Shown here: in pieces, positions 62,510-64,000 of the stretch
How the letters are laid out: every line of letters begins with the position of its first letter
Numbering within the stretch: position 1 is the first letter of the stretch
Source: Streptomyces sp. DH37
Lineage (GTDB): Bacteria > Actinomycetota > Actinomycetes > Streptomycetales > Streptomycetaceae
Direction: 5' to 3'
NCBI RefSeq assembly: GCF_029813835.1
Contig: NZ_JARVKV010000017.1
Location: forward strand, 27,075 to 91,074
DNA length: 64,000 nucleotides
Position numbers and translations under genes: made by a program
The notes under the pieces: model-generated
Databases searched by the model: none
Told to the model about the DNA's origin: nothing
The model's input: the letters and a program-made list of their open reading frames with translations, nothing else

Positions 62510-62569
62510 CCTGCGTTCCTGGTGTGAACACGCCCGATCGCGCGGCAGCCGCACGGTACCGGCTCCCCA

Positions 62570-62695
62570 CCGTCTTGTTGTGTGTGTGTGGGGGTGGGGG
62601 GTGGGGGAGCGCGGTTGGGTGCGGGTCGGTGGCCGGGTGGGCGGGTGTGGGTTGGGTGGTGTGGGGCGGCTGTATGGGTGTGGGGGTGTGTTTTA
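62570..62695. other. G/T-rich strand-asymmetric tract
   Basis: The plus strand is almost free of C and A here (runs such as GTGTGTGTGGGGGTGGGGGG), very different from the rest of the window. Repeated G-runs could form G-quadruplexes on this strand. It lies just past the end of the minus-strand gene 62693-63034. A similar composition appears again at 63930-64000. Confidence 0.8.
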
Positions 62696-63034
62696 GGTGG
62701 CGCGGGTGGCCGTCCATCTGGTGAGGTCGCCCGCGATCTGGTGGGTGCTGGTTTCGACGCTGAGGTCGTGTTCACGGCGCTCGCTGTCACGGCGGACGAT
62801 CTCGTAGCCGCCCTGGTCGAGCACGGCGACGGAGGCGAACCAGGCGGGGTCATCCTGGTCGGGCTGGATGATGACGAAGGTGTTGTTCGTGTCGTTCAGA
62901 TCGTCGATCAGCATGAACAGGGCGTCCTCGGACGGGTCGTCGATGTGGTCGCCGTTCTCGCTGTCCGCGCAGTAGTACTCGGCGGCCGCGGGCCCTCCCG
63001 GTCCTGCAGGTGCTCGGTATCCGGAGGCCAGCAT
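62693..63034 (-). CDS. Hypothetical protein (113 aa), possibly immunity-like
   Basis: ATG 63034; the product contains EYYCADSENGDHIDDPSEDA, MLIDDLNDTNNTFVIIQPDQ and VAVLDQGGYEIVRRDSERRE. The last part resembles small Imm1-like or similar alpha/beta proteins found near toxins, but the similarity is only in pattern. The first 18 residues may not be native. No toxin gene adjoins. Codon bias supports a real gene. Confidence 0.5.
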   Translation of the reverse strand: MLASGYRAPAGPGGPAAAEYYCADSENGDHIDDPSEDALFMLIDDLNDTNNTFVIIQPDQDDPAWFASVAVLDQGGYEIVRRDSERREHDLSVETSTHQIAGDLTRWTATRAT

Positions 63035-63061
63035 GGCACGGCCGTGCGGCCGGCCGGTGCG

Positions 63062-63890
63062 TCACAGCCACTGATGGATCGCTGCGATGTGGACGGTCGC
63101 CTCGGGCCGGGTCGCGGGTTTGTCGTGGTGGGTGGGCGCCGTCTGGTGTTGCTTGAGGCGGCTGGTCCCGTACTCGGCCGTGTGTCGGGTCTGTGGTCCT
63201 GGGGGTCGGAGGCGGGGGGCGGCCACCGGCGGCGCTCTGGCGTTTTCGGTTGCGGATCTGGTTGTTGGGTTGCGGGATCGTGTACCTGATCCCGCGCCTG
63301 CGCGGGTGGGCGTGGTTCGCGTGGGGGGGGGTGTGTCTTGTCGTGCCGTGCCCGCGGTGGGCGGTGTGGTGGTCTGCCCGGTCCGGTCCTGGGGGCCTGG
63401 ATCGGACCCGGGGCCGGGGTCGGGCTGTCGCCCTGCTGTCCGGCGGTGGGCAACGGTGACGGGGGTTTCTGTCCCTGCTCGCGTGTCGGGTGGGTCTTTG
63501 TGGTGGGCCCGCCCCGCGACCGGCCAGGCCCATGATCGCCCGGCTCGGCGCGGATCCCGCCGGGGGGTTCCTTCTGTCCGGTGCCGTTCCGGCGGGCGTC
63601 GGGCATGTGTTGATGAGTCCGGCAGGCGGTGGGGTCGATGTTGAGTTGCCGGGTGATCGGCTCGGTGGCGTCCGCTCTGGCCTGCGGCGGTGTCGGCGGT
63701 CGGGTCCGTACATCCTGTCGCTGTCGGTGCCGAAGCGGTTCGTGGAGAGTCTGCCGGGGTGCGTACTCGGACGGCGGATCACGCCAGGGAGTCCCTGTCC
63801 GTGCCCGCCGTCGCGCACCGTCCACCGGCCGCCGGCGCGGTGGCCTGCGACGCACGCCCGCCGCAGGCGACGACGACTCCGGCACCGACC
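63062..63890 (-). pseudogene. Decayed IS5-family transposase
   Basis: On the minus strand the frame from about 63890 reads WRDPPSEYAPRQTLHEPLRH, QLNIDPTACRTHQHMPDARR and HGPGRSRGGPTTKTH. A frame change gives RRRGIRYTIPQPNNQIRNRK, and a third frame gives GTSRLKQHQTAPTHHDKPAT, EATVHIAAIHQWL and the stop at 63062. This order matches the DDE part of an IS5-family transposase throughout. At least two frameshifts are needed, so it is inactive. Confidence 0.75.
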
Positions 63891-64000
63891 ACTGCCTGTC
63901 AGGGAGATCTCCACGCTCCGCGCTGTGGTCGGGGGGTGTCGGTCGAGGTGTTGGTGTGGGGGTGTTGGTTTGCGGGTTCTTCTGGGTGGGTGTGGGTGGG

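Noticed and set aside
1..64000. tRNA/rRNA genes, integrase, attachment sites or a PKS/NRPS cluster
   Set aside because: None was recognised on either strand by reading; weak tRNA-like matches were not convincing.

Overview
The window is about 73% GC, with strong G/C at third codon positions, frequent GTG starts, 4-base ATGA/GTGA overlaps and many secreted carbohydrate-active proteins. This fits a Streptomyces chromosome, probably an accessory or arm-like part. No tRNA, rRNA, CRISPR array, prophage, PKS/NRPS cluster or housekeeping ribosomal block was seen.

Layout. 0-4.1 kb: two paralogous tiny membrane proteins, then a coupled pair of CNNM/CorC-type membrane proteins. 4.1-7.1 kb: a small membrane protein, an Hsp20 with a HAIR-like site, an Imm51-like immunity gene and a general-stress PPOX protein; a perfect 29-bp-arm palindrome lies between the last two, which diverge. 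7.1-12.2 kb: a secreted ricin-type lectin, a methyltransferase and an aminoglycoside-phosphotransferase-like gene amid transposase debris. 12.4-15.6 kb: a Tat-exported GH127 arabinofuranosidase with a ricin domain, and upstream a possible remnant of a GH43-like gene with GTTCG half-sites. 16-20.2 kb: small enzymes and a VanZ protein divergent from a histidine kinase/response regulator pair. 21-22.3 kb: an NmrA-like/RsrR-like divergent redox pair. 23-30.4 kb: a large secreted choice-of-anchor L/PKD protein, an NAD(P)H oxidoreductase/AraC pair and a second ricin lectin. 30.5-39 kb: regulators with two DHA2-type exporters, a CxxC FAD oxidoreductase and a methyltransferase. 39.5-43.5 kb: a frameshifted membrane gene, then TetR followed by a HelD/HelR-like RNA-polymerase-associated helicase. 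43.7-53.2 kb: remnants of a molybdopterin oxidoreductase, then a CHAT-TPR caspase-like protease gene with a divergent coupled gene pair and two TPR genes. 53.9-58.7 kb: a coupled MFS/FAD-monooxygenase pair convergent with a second two-component system. 59-64 kb: an IS5/IS427-type element inserted at the stop codon of an RTX-like gene, an AA10 lytic polysaccharide monooxygenase under a perfect CebR box, a small hypothetical gene and a decayed transposase.

How the genes work together. The secreted proteins (GH127-RICIN, two ricin lectins, AA10 LPMO) point to plant polysaccharide use, with cellulose control at the LPMO through CebR. Several divergent regulator/enzyme pairs (RsrR/NmrA, AraC/flavin oxidoreductase, XRE/FAD oxidoreductase, XRE/MFS) look like redox or drug-stress modules. 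The most system-like unit is the CHAT neighbourhood at 45.7-53.2 kb, which may be a protease-based conflict or signalling module. Between these units the DNA is littered with IS5, IS630 and IS481 fragments, showing repeated insertion and decay.
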